The notes under the pieces were generated by a model. That model saw only the letters and a program-made list of their open reading frames with translations. It made no database searches and was not told the DNA's origin. A stretch of 64,000 nt of DNA from Heliopora coerulea. Taxonomy: Eukaryota > Cnidaria > Anthozoa > Scleralcyonacea > Helioporidae. A program made the position numbers and the translations under genes. The stretch lies in NCBI GenBank assembly GCA_030142905.1, contig JASJOG010000133.1:246001-310000 (forward strand), given 5' to 3'. Below are positions 1 to 10,210 of the stretch, piece by piece. Position 1 is the stretch's first letter. Each line of letters begins with the position of its first letter.

Positions 1-560
1 GCTTTTCTTTTTAAAACATCTCTGGAATACATCTGTTGCTTGACTGCGGATGAAATCCACGCAGCAGGTTTGTTTCTTGACCGTATCGTCCGCATTGGAG
101 CATGTGTATCCACTATTCCAATAAAAATAGTTCTCCAGGAAGACCAGGCCATGTTAACATCGTCGATCTCATCGAGATCCGGCCAATTGGCCGTAGACAA
201 ATCTTGGAGAAATTCTTCTTTAACAAACCGTTTAAACGATCTAGTTGTTATAAACTTTGGCTGCTTACGTGGAATTCCAATTTTACGGGTAGCATAAATT
301 AAACAGTGATCACTAATCGATATTGGATAAACACCGAATTTTATAATACGGTCATTATTGTCAGTAATAAAAAGATCAATTAATGATTTAGAGGTGCTGG
401 TAATTCTTGTTGGTTCCGTTATTAATTGACGGAACTGATAAACGTCCAAGAGATTATTTAAACAATTAGTATGAGCCTCAAGGGTATTTGACATAAAATT
501 ACAATTTAAATCTCCCAAAATGTAAATCTCTTCAAACTGATGATCCGCTTGCTGAATAAT
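1..560 (-). mobile_element. APE endonuclease fragment of an L2/CR1-like non-LTR retrotransposon
   Basis: Reading the minus strand from about 560 down to the window edge gives one open frame of about 186 codons. It carries the signatures of the apurinic-type endonuclease that nicks target DNA for retrotransposition: ILGDLN near 515-535 and ISDHCLI near 305-330. A linker follows that contains DTHAPM and a basic stretch leading toward the reverse transcriptase, which lies outside the window. The N-terminal half of the endonuclease is missing because the frame starts abruptly at a GGAT microsatellite. The same motifs occur in the related copy at 63210-63503, but the sequence differs, so this is a different family or subfamily. 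No stop codon was seen, so the piece may be fairly young. Clade assignment is by motif only. Confidence 0.8.
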
Positions 561-618
561 TTGGATGGATGGATGGATGGATGGATGGATGGATAGATAT
601 AGATATAGATATAGATAT
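561..618. repeat. GGAT and AGATAT microsatellite
   Basis: About eight GGAT units (561-592) are followed by about four AGATAT units. The tract sits exactly between the truncated endonuclease frame and a Penelope-like remnant. Confidence 0.9.
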
Positions 619-619
619 G

Positions 620-1690
620 ACAGGATCGACTATCTAAATACTGATGGGTATCGGTAGGTTTACAGTAAAAGTCTATACCTATCTTCTCATCTTTCAAAAT
701 TGATCGAAACATCCAATTACAACGTCTCGGTTTTAGACCATTACCGCGTATACTTATTCGTTCTATGATATGAATTAACACAATTCAGTAATTCCTCAAT
801 GCTTCTATTCCATGTAACAAAATCAAAAATATATCATATAAAAACCCCGACCAAACTCAAAGATTTTAATGCTATTCCACCAGCATTTTTCTTTCCTACT
901 TATACATAAACAAATTATCAAATGCTGGTACGAATTTTGTACCTATGGCCGTCCCAAATTTTTATCTCTAAATCTTGTCATTAAATTCAAAATAATTGTT
1001 CTCCAAAATAACCATAGTCAAATTTATTATTTCATCCACAGCCAAATCAAAATCTCCAGCACAGTCAAACACACAACCAAAATCCCTCAATAATTTCTCT
1101 CGTACTCCTCACCCCTCCTTCATTTGAAATATGTGAATTTTGACCAACAACATCCATCGTACAAATAGTTTTCCCCAAAATCCTACTTAGTCCCTCAAGT
1201 CTATTCAAAAAATCTGTTGAGTACTTGATAACATGCGATAATCTTTCAATGAAAGATTGAAGATAAAAATCTCAAAGCTCGGAAATTCCTTCCTTAGGGA
1301 TATCACAATTAGACACCACCGGTCACCTTGAAACAGTCAACTTTTTATGAATTTTGGTAATAAATAAAATCAACCTAACTTAAAATCTTTACAACCAAAA
1401 TACATCTGATTACTCTGTTATCTTAGTATCTACCCTTAATGACTTCGGCACTTCGTTAATTAATTTATACAGTTGATCTGGAGGATCATTATCCACTACC
1501 TCGTAGATCAGTTTATCCTTTAACTGCCTGTTTGCCTTCTTACAATAATCATAAAGTCTCCAAACAACTGCCGGCCTTTTACCCGCTTTTTTAAAACTTA
1601 CATCAAAATAGTTTGGAAAATTCCTCATCGCCTGTCTTTCCTTCTTTTTCAGATTGTTATAATCCCCTCGCGCACGGCGCGAAGCACTGC
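620..1690 (-). mobile_element. Decayed Penelope-like element reverse transcriptase
   Basis: Minus-strand translation in shifting frames recovers PLE reverse-transcriptase landmarks in the right order from high to low coordinates. These are a stretch with AVVWRLYDYCKKANRQL and DQLYKLINEV near 1440-1590, a PKIHKK-like block near 1340, the segment corresponding to AIGTKF and ENNYFEF near 930-1010, and FYCKPTDTHQYLDSRSCH near 625-690. The same blocks occur in order in the better preserved element at 52722-54464. The GIY-YIG endonuclease end is absent, and the C-terminal side stops at a microsatellite. Several frameshifts make it a pseudogene. The first 20 or so codons of the frame at 1410-1712 belong to a separate dispersed repeat. 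Confidence 0.75.
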
Positions 1691-1750
1691 TTGAGGGTAC
1701 TAACCTCGACATGCGTGCAGTATACTTACACGATTGGTGACTAGGGGAAA
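1664..1750. repeat. Dispersed repeat, copy 1
   Basis: It shares with 15333-15445 the string ATAATCCCCTCG, a GCGCGAAGC core, GAGGGTACTAA, then CTCGACATGCGTG and GGTGACTAGGG. Copy 1 is shorter in the GC-rich palindromic middle. No coding potential was recognised, and it could be the end of a non-autonomous transposon. Confidence 0.65.
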
Positions 1751-2065
1751 GAATTCTATATTTATTTCTTTATAGCAGTGAAATTGATTTTAATAGCTGG
1801 AATGCTAACTCCCAATCATTTGGCCGGACAAAATGTGAATCCAAGATAGCCGCCCATGAAGGGAAATTTTGTACGTCAGTTTCAGTCCTCCTCATGCACT
1901 TGAACGTCAGTTCCAGTCCTTTACACGACTTTAATCTTCAGTTTTTGTTTAGTTCTGATTCGAAAATATTCACAACCATGGAAAAAGTGTTCAGACTTCA
2001 GACAAAATATTACTGGTCCAATTTTATATTACCGAATATATAAAAGGATTCATTATTTATATGCC

Positions 2066-2101
2066 TATTTAATATACTGTGACCCAATTTGGGGAAATAC
2101 A
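2066..2101 (+). pseudogene. Non-LTR reverse transcriptase remnant, left part
   Basis: The plus-strand frame reads YLIYCDPIWGNTYT, the conserved segment just after the RT thumb in L2/CR1-like elements. It is cut at a TA dinucleotide by the Tc1 element that follows, and the C-terminal remainder resumes at 3454. Sequence upstream of 2066 is too decayed to assign. Confidence 0.65.
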
Positions 2102-3453
2102 TACACTTCAATGCAAAAGTCTTAGGCACTTCAGACGATATGTTAGTTTAAAAAATCTAGTGAATATACGGATTAAAAAACACTTCGTACTTCGATATCT
2201 ATAATGGTAATTCCAAATTTCCACACAGCTGGTTTACAGAAGTACACATAAAAGGCACAAAAAGGAGGAAAAGAGTAGAACATTCAACATTTTGTATGAC
2301 CCCCTTTTTCTTTCAAAACAGCATCAATTCTGTGAGGAATACTGTCTTGTAGTTTCTGCAGAAAGTCGCCTGGTATGTTGTTCCATGTATCACGAAGAAC
2401 ATCCCACAGCTCTTCTGCTGTTGTTGGTTGCTTTTCCACCTTCTTTCTGTCCAAATAGTCCCAAACGGTCTCAATTATGTTCAAATCCAGGCTCGGAGGT
2501 GGCCATTCCATTAGCTGAAGTTGCCCTTGATTTTCTTTTCTTTCTAAATAGTCCTTCACTTTCTTAGCAGTGCTCTTTGGGTCATTATCATTTTGGAAGA
2601 TGAAATTTGGACCAACTAATCGCCCACCAGATGGTACAGATTGGTGAATTAAAATTTGCCTGTAGTTTTCTGCATTTATTATGCCATCAGTTTTAAATAA
2701 ATCCCCAACTCCACCTGCAGAAATACAACCCCAGACTTAGACAGACCCTCCTCCATGCTTTATTGTCGATTGCAAACACATATCTTTAAACTGTTTCCCG
2801 TTTCTTCTTCGCACATACTGTCGTCGCTTTGTCCAAAATATTTCAAATTTTGATTCGTCACTCAACAAGACACTTTTCCATTGTTCAGTACTCCAATTCT
2901 TGTGCCTTTGGGAAAATTTGAGTCGCTTCGTCTTATTTCTTCTCCAAAGATGTGGTTTTTTGACTGCAACCCATTTAGGCCATTTCTTATGAGTTCTGCA
3001 GCAAGATCCAAGTTTGTTTTTCTTCTGTTTCTTAGGGATGTTATCTTCAGATATGTATCATCCTTCTTAGTAAGTTTCCGTGGTCTTCCACTCCACTTTC
3101 TGTCCTCAACTTTTCCTGTCTTCTTTTGCTTCTTCAGAATTGCTTGGACTCCACACCTTGAGACTTCTGTTTGACGTGCAATTTCATCCTGGGAATACCC
3201 TTACTCGTGTAATATCACCACTCAATGTCTTGTCACAATTGATTTCTTCGTCATTTTAGATACTGTGAACATTTGGTTTAGAAGATTAAATTGCCGAAAA
3301 ACCCACTTACGAATGTGGGAAGTTTGTATTAATCTAAAATCGCGCATGTTTGCAGGTTTCCCAAAGTCGAATTTTCTTTTCACATACCAAATTGAATGAA
3401 TGGTACGAAGATGCCCATTATTAGTGGGTACCTAAGACTTTGTAGGGTTTCTA
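2102..3453 (-). mobile_element. Tc1-like DNA transposon with 38-residue D-E spacing (broken)
   Basis: The element is bounded by inverted termini sharing AAAGTCTTAGG (left 2115-2125, right complement 3432-3442) and lies between TA dinucleotides. The minus-strand transposase pseudogene runs from an ATG at 3252-3254 to 2284. Its parts are a helix-turn-helix region (SQDEIARQTEVSRCGVQ), GRPRKL, a first catalytic Asp in SDESKFEIF, a second in DNDPK, and the Glu in LDLNIIE. I count 38 residues between the second Asp and the Glu, unlike the 34 in the Tc1 copy at 22690-23956. The C-terminal 91 codons (2284-2559) are open, but frameshifts and at least one stop (in GGSV-stop-VWG) disable the rest. The role would be cut-and-paste transposition at TA. 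Confidence 0.85.
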
Positions 3454-3771
3454 CACCGTTTACATAGACATCAGAATAGAATTGTAAGGTTTAAAATTAA
3501 ATATTACTTCAAAGTTCGATCACAAGATATTCTGAAAACTTTAAAATGGAACAAGCTAGCCACCCGAAGATGTCAGCATGAGATGATAATCATGTTTAAG
3601 ATATTAAATTATGAGTATCCGCAGTATATAACAGATTTATTTAGGAGGACAGGAGAACTGACCCATAATAATTTAAATGGGTGTGATACTGAGGCTGTCC
3701 AACCATTGGCAAAAGCAAAACATTTAAAGGAATCATTTGCATACTGGGAGGGTAAAAACTGGAACAATTGA
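3454..3771 (+). pseudogene. Non-LTR reverse transcriptase remnant, right part
   Basis: The plus frame encodes the C-terminal end of an L2/CR1-like RT: QNRIVRF, then LKWNKLATRRCQHEMI, MFKILNYEYPQYITDLF and a final SFAYWEGKNWNN with a stop at 3769-3771. It continues the fragment at 2066-2101, interrupted by the Tc1 element. There is a one- or two-base frame change across the insertion site, so the host element was already decaying or has decayed since. The next RT element begins immediately after it. Confidence 0.75.
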
Positions 3772-5612
3772 CCATGCAGCAAATTACAAACTCACTCTCT
3801 CTCAGTGAAAATATCCCACACACTTCCATCTCCCCAGAGACTTTTGTTAAGGAAAGCAATTCATGTTTTGAATTTTCTACAATTGCCTCTCCAGTTATTC
3901 AGCATATGCTTTCTACACTGTCTGTTAGCAAAGCTTCTGGTCTCGATAAGATTTCGGCCAAGATTCTGCGACTTGCTGCTCCAGTTATAAGTGGTCCTCT
4001 AAGCATTATATTTAATCAATCAATCCTAACAGGAATTTTCCCTGATAGGTGGAAAAATGCAAAGGTCTCTCCGGCTCATAAGGGTAATGCCAAGGATGAT
4101 CCAAATAACTATCGACCTATCTCTGTGCTGCCAGTTGTAGCTAAAGTTTTTGAAAAACTTATTTTCAATCAAGTATATCATTACTAAAGTAAATGGTTTG
4201 AACCTGGGAGAATCGTGACATGTTTGAGGAAGTTGATAATTAGTTTCTTTAAGCTAAATATCAATGACACTTTAATAAAGTCTTTCATTCATTCATTCAT
4301 TCATACTGAAAATTGGTATAAAAACATTGATTGTGGCTACATTATTGGAGTAGTTCTCATTGACTTAAGTAGAGCTTTTGACACTGTTGACCATACAATT
4401 CTGTTAAAAAAATTGAGTCTGTATGGAATCAATAACACTTCGTTAGAATGGTTCACTTCATACCTAGATGACATGCATCAGTGTTGTATTGTCAATGGTG
4501 TTAAGTCCAAACTCAAACCTATTACTACAGGAGTTCCTCAGGGATCCATCTTAGGTCCACTATTATTTTTACTATAAATCAATGACCTTCTAAACTGTTT
4601 GACATCTACCACTCCTGGTATGTATGCAGATGATACACAAATTACAGCTTCTGCTGAAACTGTAGATGATCTTGAAAATATTTTAAATTATGATCTTAAA
4701 AATCTGCATACATGGCTCTGTGCAAATAAACTATCTGCTAATTCTACAAAAACAGAGTTTATTGCAATAGCTTCTAATTATGGACTTAATCAGTTCACAA
4801 CGGATCCTAAAATTAAACTTGATAATGAAGCTATTAAAGGGTCACAAAATCTAAGTTGCTAGGTGTTATGGTAGACGACAAACTTCTTTGGGATACTCAT
4901 GTGAATGAAATAATTATTCCAAAAGTTCTAAAGGGTTTGAGGATGCTTCGTCAATTACGAGATCTCCTTCCATTAGCTAATTTGATCGAAGTATACAATG
5001 CACTCATATCCCCCCATTTTGATTACTGTTGTCTTATATGGGGAAATTGTGGCACTGTCTTAAAGAACAAGCTTCAAAAACTCCAAAATAGAGCTGCTCG
5101 TATTATAACTCGATCAAGCTATGATATTAGGTCAACCACCATTCTTAACTCATTAAACTGGTGTAACCTAGAATCCAGGAGAAACCAAACAAAAGCCAAT
5201 ATGATGTATAAAATTGTAAATGGTAATGCTCCTGATCACTTAAAAGAATTGTTTTTGTTTGTCAATGAGACTCATGGTTACAATTTGAGAAATTCGGATG
5301 TAAATCTTAAAATTCCATTACCTCGAACCGAATACTCAAAACGCAGTTTAGCATACAGTGGTTCAGTGTTTTGGAATAATTTACCTTCATCGATAAAATC
5401 TACATCCTCTTTAAAAATTTTCAAAAACTCTATAAAATCTTATGATTTTGATATGTAGATTGTTTGTAAATAGTTTGTAAATAGTTATAAGCAGTTATAT
5501 ATGTAAATAGATATATTAATTTAAGTTTTTGACTTTTTCAATTTTTTTTTTCTAAAACGGCTTCCTTGGAAAGCAATTCTGTAAAATTGAAGGAACTACC
5601 GTTTTCAAATAA
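3772..5612 (+). mobile_element. L2/CR1-like non-LTR retrotransposon, 5'-truncated
   Basis: Reverse transcriptase that would copy its own RNA at a nicked target. In order: ASGLDKISAKIL and NNYRPISVLPVVAKVFEKLIF (3768-4187), LIDLSRAFDTVDHTIL (motif A, about 4350-4400), GVPQGSILGPLLF (motif B, about 4530-4575), MYADDTQITA (motif C, catalytic Asp pair, about 4620), then the thumb and C-terminal domain ending SLKIFKNSIKSYDFDM at 5456. The endonuclease is absent. Defects are an insertion at 4187-4306, a stop at 4575-4577 and a frameshift near 4855. The 3' UTR runs to AATAAAG near 5610 and leads into a CT/CTGT tract, as in other elements of this type that end in short tandem repeats. Confidence 0.85.
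4187..4306 (+). mobile_element. Short insert ending in an ATTC repeat tail
   Basis: About 120 bp split the RT frame between the segment ending NQVYHY and the segment that resumes with IIGVVLIDLSRAFD. The insert contains AATAAAG near 4275-4282 and finishes in about five TTCA units (4287-4306). That layout resembles the 3' end of another 5'-truncated retroposon. No coding region was recognised in it. Confidence 0.5.
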
Positions 5613-5736
5613 AGTTCTCTCTGTCTCTCTCTCTCTGTCTCTCTCTCTGTCTCTCTCTCTGTCTCTCTCTCTCTGTCTCTCTCTGTCACTATCTGTCTAT
5701 CTGTCTGTCTATCTGTCTGTCTCCCTCTCTCTATTA
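5605..5736. repeat. CT/CTGT microsatellite
   Basis: Alternating CTCTCTGT and later CTATCTGT units follow the 3' end of the upstream retrotransposon directly. They abut the truncated 5' end of the next one. Confidence 0.9.
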
Positions 5737-7690
5737 TCCGGTCAACCTAAGGAAATTTGGAAAATTATAAATGAGGTTATGTCACGTAATGAGAAGATCG
5801 AACATATACAGTCTGTAACAACTAAATCGGGTATTTATACCAATCCAGTTGATATAGCTGAATTGTTCAATGATCATTTTACAGTAATTGGACTAAATTT
5901 AGCGGCTGAACTTCCGACCTCTGACAACGTATTTGAGGAATACATAACCGCAGTAACGAGCATCTTCAGCTTTCAAGAAGTTTCCACAGCAGATGTTGAA
6001 ATGCTACTTAGAAACAGTAAGACAAACAAAGCAACAGGCCTAGACAAAAATTCCTTGCTATTTAAGTTAGAGAAGCGGCACCCGTGATAGCAGCCTCGCT
6101 TTGTTACATCTTTAATCATTCTATAAATACAGGGGGTTTTCCAATTGATTGGAAATGTGCTAAGGTTACACCTATTCATAAGTCTTGTTTTAGAGACAAT
6201 ATGAACAACCACAGACCAATTTCTATTCTATTACCCATTGCGAAAGTGTTCGAAAGAATCATTTATAACCAGTTATACGACTATCTGCAAACAAATAACT
6301 TATTGTCAAAATTTCAGTCTGGATTTCGAAAATTTCATTTCACTGCTACATCTTTGCTGGATGCCACAATGGAATGGCTTACAATAATGGATAGCAGTAA
6401 AATTAATTCTTTAGTATTTCTTGACTTATCTAAAGCACTTGACACGGTGGATCACTCTATTCTTTTACGTAAGCTGTGTTCATACGGCTTGTCTATATCG
6501 GTATTGAAACGGTTTAAATGTTATCTCACTGATCGCTTGCAATGCTGATTTATAAACGAGAGCTCGTCCTCACTTAAGAAAATAAAGTGCAGAGTCTCGC
6601 AAGGTTATATTCTCGGGCCGTTGCTCTTTTTAATTTATATAAATGACTTTCCAAATTGTTTACAACACTCAAAACCAAGAATGTACGCGGATCATACTAA
6701 TATAACAGCAAGTGACAAATCTTTGAAAAAATTAATTCAATAAACCAATAGTGACTTACGTAATATAAAACAGTGGCTATTAGCAAATAAACTAAGCCTT
6801 AACGCCGCAAAAACTGAACATATGTTCATAGGATCGGACGATAACCTTAACAAAATAAAAAATACCTCGCAAATTCATATTGACGGTCATGTAGTAAAGA
6901 GTGTTAAATACACAAAATGTCTCGGTGTATATATTGATGAAAAACTTAACTGGGACGAACAAATTAATAATATCTCTAAAAATGTTTCACAAGAAATAGC
7001 AGGTCTTAAACATGTACGATCATTTGTATCCAAGAAAGTGGCTCTTGCAATTTTCAAATCTTTAATTCAGTCTTTTCTTGATTATTGTGATATCGTTTTG
7101 GATAACATGTCAACTGGGCAAACAAACAGATTACAAAAGTTAAAAAATTGAGCTGGCCGTGTTATCGCACAGATGGATTATAACACCCGATCCTACCAGA
7201 TTAGAGAGGAACTGAGTTGGAAAACGCTACATGAAACGAGAAATCAACACAAAGTTGTCCTTGTATATAAAGTGCTTAACGGCTTGGCTCATCCATATTT
7301 ACTAGATTACTTCAATTTTTGTAATTATTCAGAAAGTTACAATCTCAGAGATCAAGATAATAATATTGGCTTACCAAGGCCTAAAACAAAATATTTGAAA
7401 AATATCTTTGTATATAGTGCTGAAAAATTATGGAATAGTCTACCTAAAGAAGCCAGACTAGCAACAGATTTAAAGTTTTGTATAGATCAAGTTTCCTCCT
7501 TCAGTTTCACACAGCAGTAATTATGTATTAAATCTGTAAATATACTAATACTATTTATGTAATTATTTACTTCACATAGATTTCGGCTCACGTGAAAAGC
7601 AAATGTAAATTGTAAATTGTAAAGTGCAAATTGGTGTGATTCCGAGTTTAAATAAATACTTTCTCTCTTTCTCTTGTTCTCTTTCTCAAT
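5737..7690 (+). mobile_element. L2/CR1-like retrotransposon family A, copy 1 (5'-truncated)
   Basis: The copy starts inside the linker before the RT (SGQPKEIWKIINEVMSR) and runs to a 3' UTR and CT-rich tail. Landmarks are ATGLDKN, FPIDWKCAKVTPIHKS (about 6135-6180), LDLSKALDTVDHSILL (motif A, about 6420), a decayed motif B (about 6600), MYADH in place of the usual ADD at about 6680, and LEFSFLDYCDIVLDN-type C-terminal sequence (about 7070). The last coding block ends FSFTQQ-stop at 7520. Frameshifts and stops (for example at 6066-6090, 6546, 7149) make it inactive, and the damaged catalytic DD confirms this. It is the same family as the minus-strand copy at 60972-64000, including a shared 3' UTR with GTGTGATTC and a CT tail. 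Confidence 0.85.
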
Positions 7691-8790
7691 TCAAACTCAT
7701 CTATTTCCACCGGTGTCAAACCAAAATTCAGTCCCCTAGATAGAGCATCGATCTCTGATTAAAAACAATTCTCGATCTGGCAGGTTAACAACATTTTTCC
7801 AAACAAAAACCATACCACAATTAACATTAATTATCCTATCTTGCATACATCTACTAGGTTAATCTTTATCATCTAATCTTTCCAATGGGAGATTTTGTCC
7901 GCATCGTTTTTTCTGCATGCAGGGGGACTACATTTTCTTTATCTGTAATTCTATTCTCTTCACCCATTTCACCTTCATTTCGTATCAATTGATTCATACA
8001 ACCATTTTCATAGGCACAATTACCCTCGTTAATATTCCCTAACAACGTCCGTAAAGTTTCGTTCGTATTCATATTCGACCCTAGTCGACTTCCCTGTTGC
8101 ATTCGTTGCCACTCCCATTTCGTCTGCCCTCTCTCCTCCAAAAGCTTTTGAATCTTATATCCCTTTGACCAAATTTCCTTCCACATCTTATGGTTTTACC
8201 GAATCCGTTAACGCCCAATAAAAATTTTGCAACCAAAGGTACTCATTTTAAACTCCTACCTTTTTATGGCAATTTTCCTAACAGAGGAGATTTTCTCTAC
8301 TCTTCGCTTTGGCCTTTAGAAACTGGGGATCTACTAACTTATTTTTTAAGCCCATTTTAGCGAAATCTCCTCAACGTTCCTTCAATCTTTTTTTCAATTA
8401 CGTTACCTGAATCACAAATTCGTTTTACACTCAATGCTTTTCCGTAGGGGATTCCCTGATCTATATGCTTCGGGTAGTAGGAACTATTTTCCAAATACTG
8501 ACGTATATCGGTTGGATTACAATACAGATCAGTGAATATTTTATTATTTGCAATTTTAAACTAAGCATCCAAAAACGAGGGCTCCTTCTCCGACCGTTTC
8601 CAAGTGTCATTAAAGTTGCTGTTATTTATATCACTACAAGTGTAATCATACCTCACATTCCAGCAGTTGGTCAATGGCAACACAGTGGGAGGAAATGAAT
8701 CCTGCGACATTGCATCCAGAATCCAGTGTAATGCGCATAACTGACGAAATAAACTGTCTCTAAACAAAGTAAGCACTTAATTAATATTGA
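7690..8790 (-). mobile_element. Penelope-like fragments in partial tandem order
   Basis: Two PLE parts lie in unexpected order on the minus strand. At 8200-8776 is a C-terminal part: EKEPSFLDA, TDLYCNPTDIRQYLE, HIDQGIPYGKALSVKRICDSG and DPQFLKAKAKSRENLL. Further downstream, at 7690-7870, is an N-terminal part: NVVNLPDREL and LSRGLNFGLTPVEIDEFEL, equivalent to the start of the element at 54464. C-terminal sequence lying upstream of N-terminal sequence is what tandem PLE copies with a shared terminal segment produce. The join could also be two independent insertions. All parts carry frameshifts or stops. The CT tail of the preceding retrotransposon marks the lower edge. Confidence 0.65.
7869..8186 (-). 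CDS. Unrecognised ORF inside PLE fragments
   Basis: This is a 105-codon ATG-initiated frame between the two PLE parts. The product is charged and hydrophilic (KLLEERGQTKWEWQR near the start, EENRITDKENVVPLHAEK near the end) with no membrane segment. I recognise no domain. It may be the region upstream of the conserved PLE reverse transcriptase, or chance. Codon use was not tested. Confidence 0.3.
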   Translation of the reverse strand: MWKEIWSKGYKIQKLLEERGQTKWEWQRMQQGSRLGSNMNTNETLRTLLGNINEGNCAYENGCMNQLIRNEGEMGEENRITDKENVVPLHAEKTMRTKSPIGKIR

Positions 8791-9520
8791 GATAATAATC
8801 AAAGTTAAAAATCCAGTAGATGTCGTGTGGAATTTTAGAATCTTTTCTTTTTTTTACTTTTTTTTTATACTAAATAATACTCTTCACTTAAATACTCAAC
8901 AGTACGAATATTATTACCTACTTGAATGTGAATGAACATCGCTTTAAACGCTGGGCACCATAATGCTAAAAATAATATTTAGTCCCAAATTTATAGAAAA
9001 GACTTTTTTCTTGTAATATATCAATATTGTGTCATGCCAGACCACCGTGCATTTAGTGGACGAATAACAAACGTAAATGTTGCTGTCTTGGATTCAGTTA
9101 GCTGTTTTATTATATGGTTGAGCTCGTCTTTCGTTCCGTGGGCAAAAATTAATCACATAAGTTGATTGATCGCTGAGCTTTCCGATATTTTACGATATTA
9201 AACCGATCTAATACGCTTCATAATCCCGGCCGGGAAGCTTTTTCGGGAAAATCTTCGAGCTGGATTTAATGAAATTTAAGGAGAGTTGAGCTTCTACGAT
9301 GAAAAATTCCCAATAATAAAATGTGCTGACACACAATAACTGCTTTTGTTCAAACCAATTTGCATAAAAGAACAAACGGATGAACAACTGGTTGAAACAA
9401 TTAAGAAGCATGAGGAACAAGTTACGAGGTAAGCTAAACAGTAAAACCCTACAACGAAAGCCCGGTCAAAAAGGGCAAAAACAAAACCAGTCAATAGCCG
9501 CATAATAAATTCCTTATTAT
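8791..9520. other. Unassigned spacer before the Academ-like element
   Basis: AT-rich sequence. I found no coding frame, RNA gene or clear repeat. Short open frames on the minus strand at 9208-9554 have no recognisable content. Confidence 0.5.
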
Positions 9521-9647
9521 GGTCGGCCGGCCGGGCCGGCAAAAAACGCTTCAAAAAAAGTCCGATGGCATTTTTTTTTAGAAGCTGGTAACCACGCTAG
9601 AAGTTTAGTTTAGTCTTTAGTATTAACGGTTTGGGGGGTTACCACGC
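9521..9647 (+). repeat. Left terminal inverted repeat of the Academ-like element
   Basis: It starts GGTCGGCCGGCCGGGCCGGC and includes GTCCGATGGCATTTTTTT, AGAAGCTGGTAACC and GGGGTTACCACGC. All recur in inverse orientation at 13762-13878 with small indels. Confidence 0.85.
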
Positions 9648-10210
9648 TTGCTTTTGAGTTTTAAACTAAAAAAATCGATGTTTTGTCGTGATTTTTGCGA
9701 ACAGCCCATTCGCAGGCTATTCTACTCATCGAATGTCGATCGGGGCTTTCCTTCGAGATTGTTTACCCTGAGGTGGACGTTGATTGGCTGTTGGGAAATT
9801 TCTTAGACAATCAACAAGCGAGATTGTAAACAACAAATGCTGTTGCTGTGACGACGGTGTCATAACTTCTTTGAATACAAACAGAGAATGACTTCGTGCT
9901 GTGTTCAGAGCGAATTATTCAAGTGTGAACAAAGTTTTTCAAGCAGAAAAGTACACGAATATCTAGATAAAGAAGAAGACTCAAAGGAAACCAAGTTTGT
10001 ATAACATTTTCTATTAAAACCAAAAAAATATACCCAAAAACACTTACCTGAAGTGGCTAGATTTACCATAGTATCGTATTGTATTTTATATTTTTTATCT
10101 TTTTAATCCTAACTTGGGTAGTGTACTTGTTTAGAAATTAGTTTTTGTTATATTATTTTAGATATTTTCTTACTATCTTATTTTAATAGTAGTTTTCATT
10201 GGTTGTTAAC

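Noticed and set aside
2292..3174. Plus-strand open frames of about 90 codons
   Set aside because: Shadows of the minus-strand Tc1 transposase.
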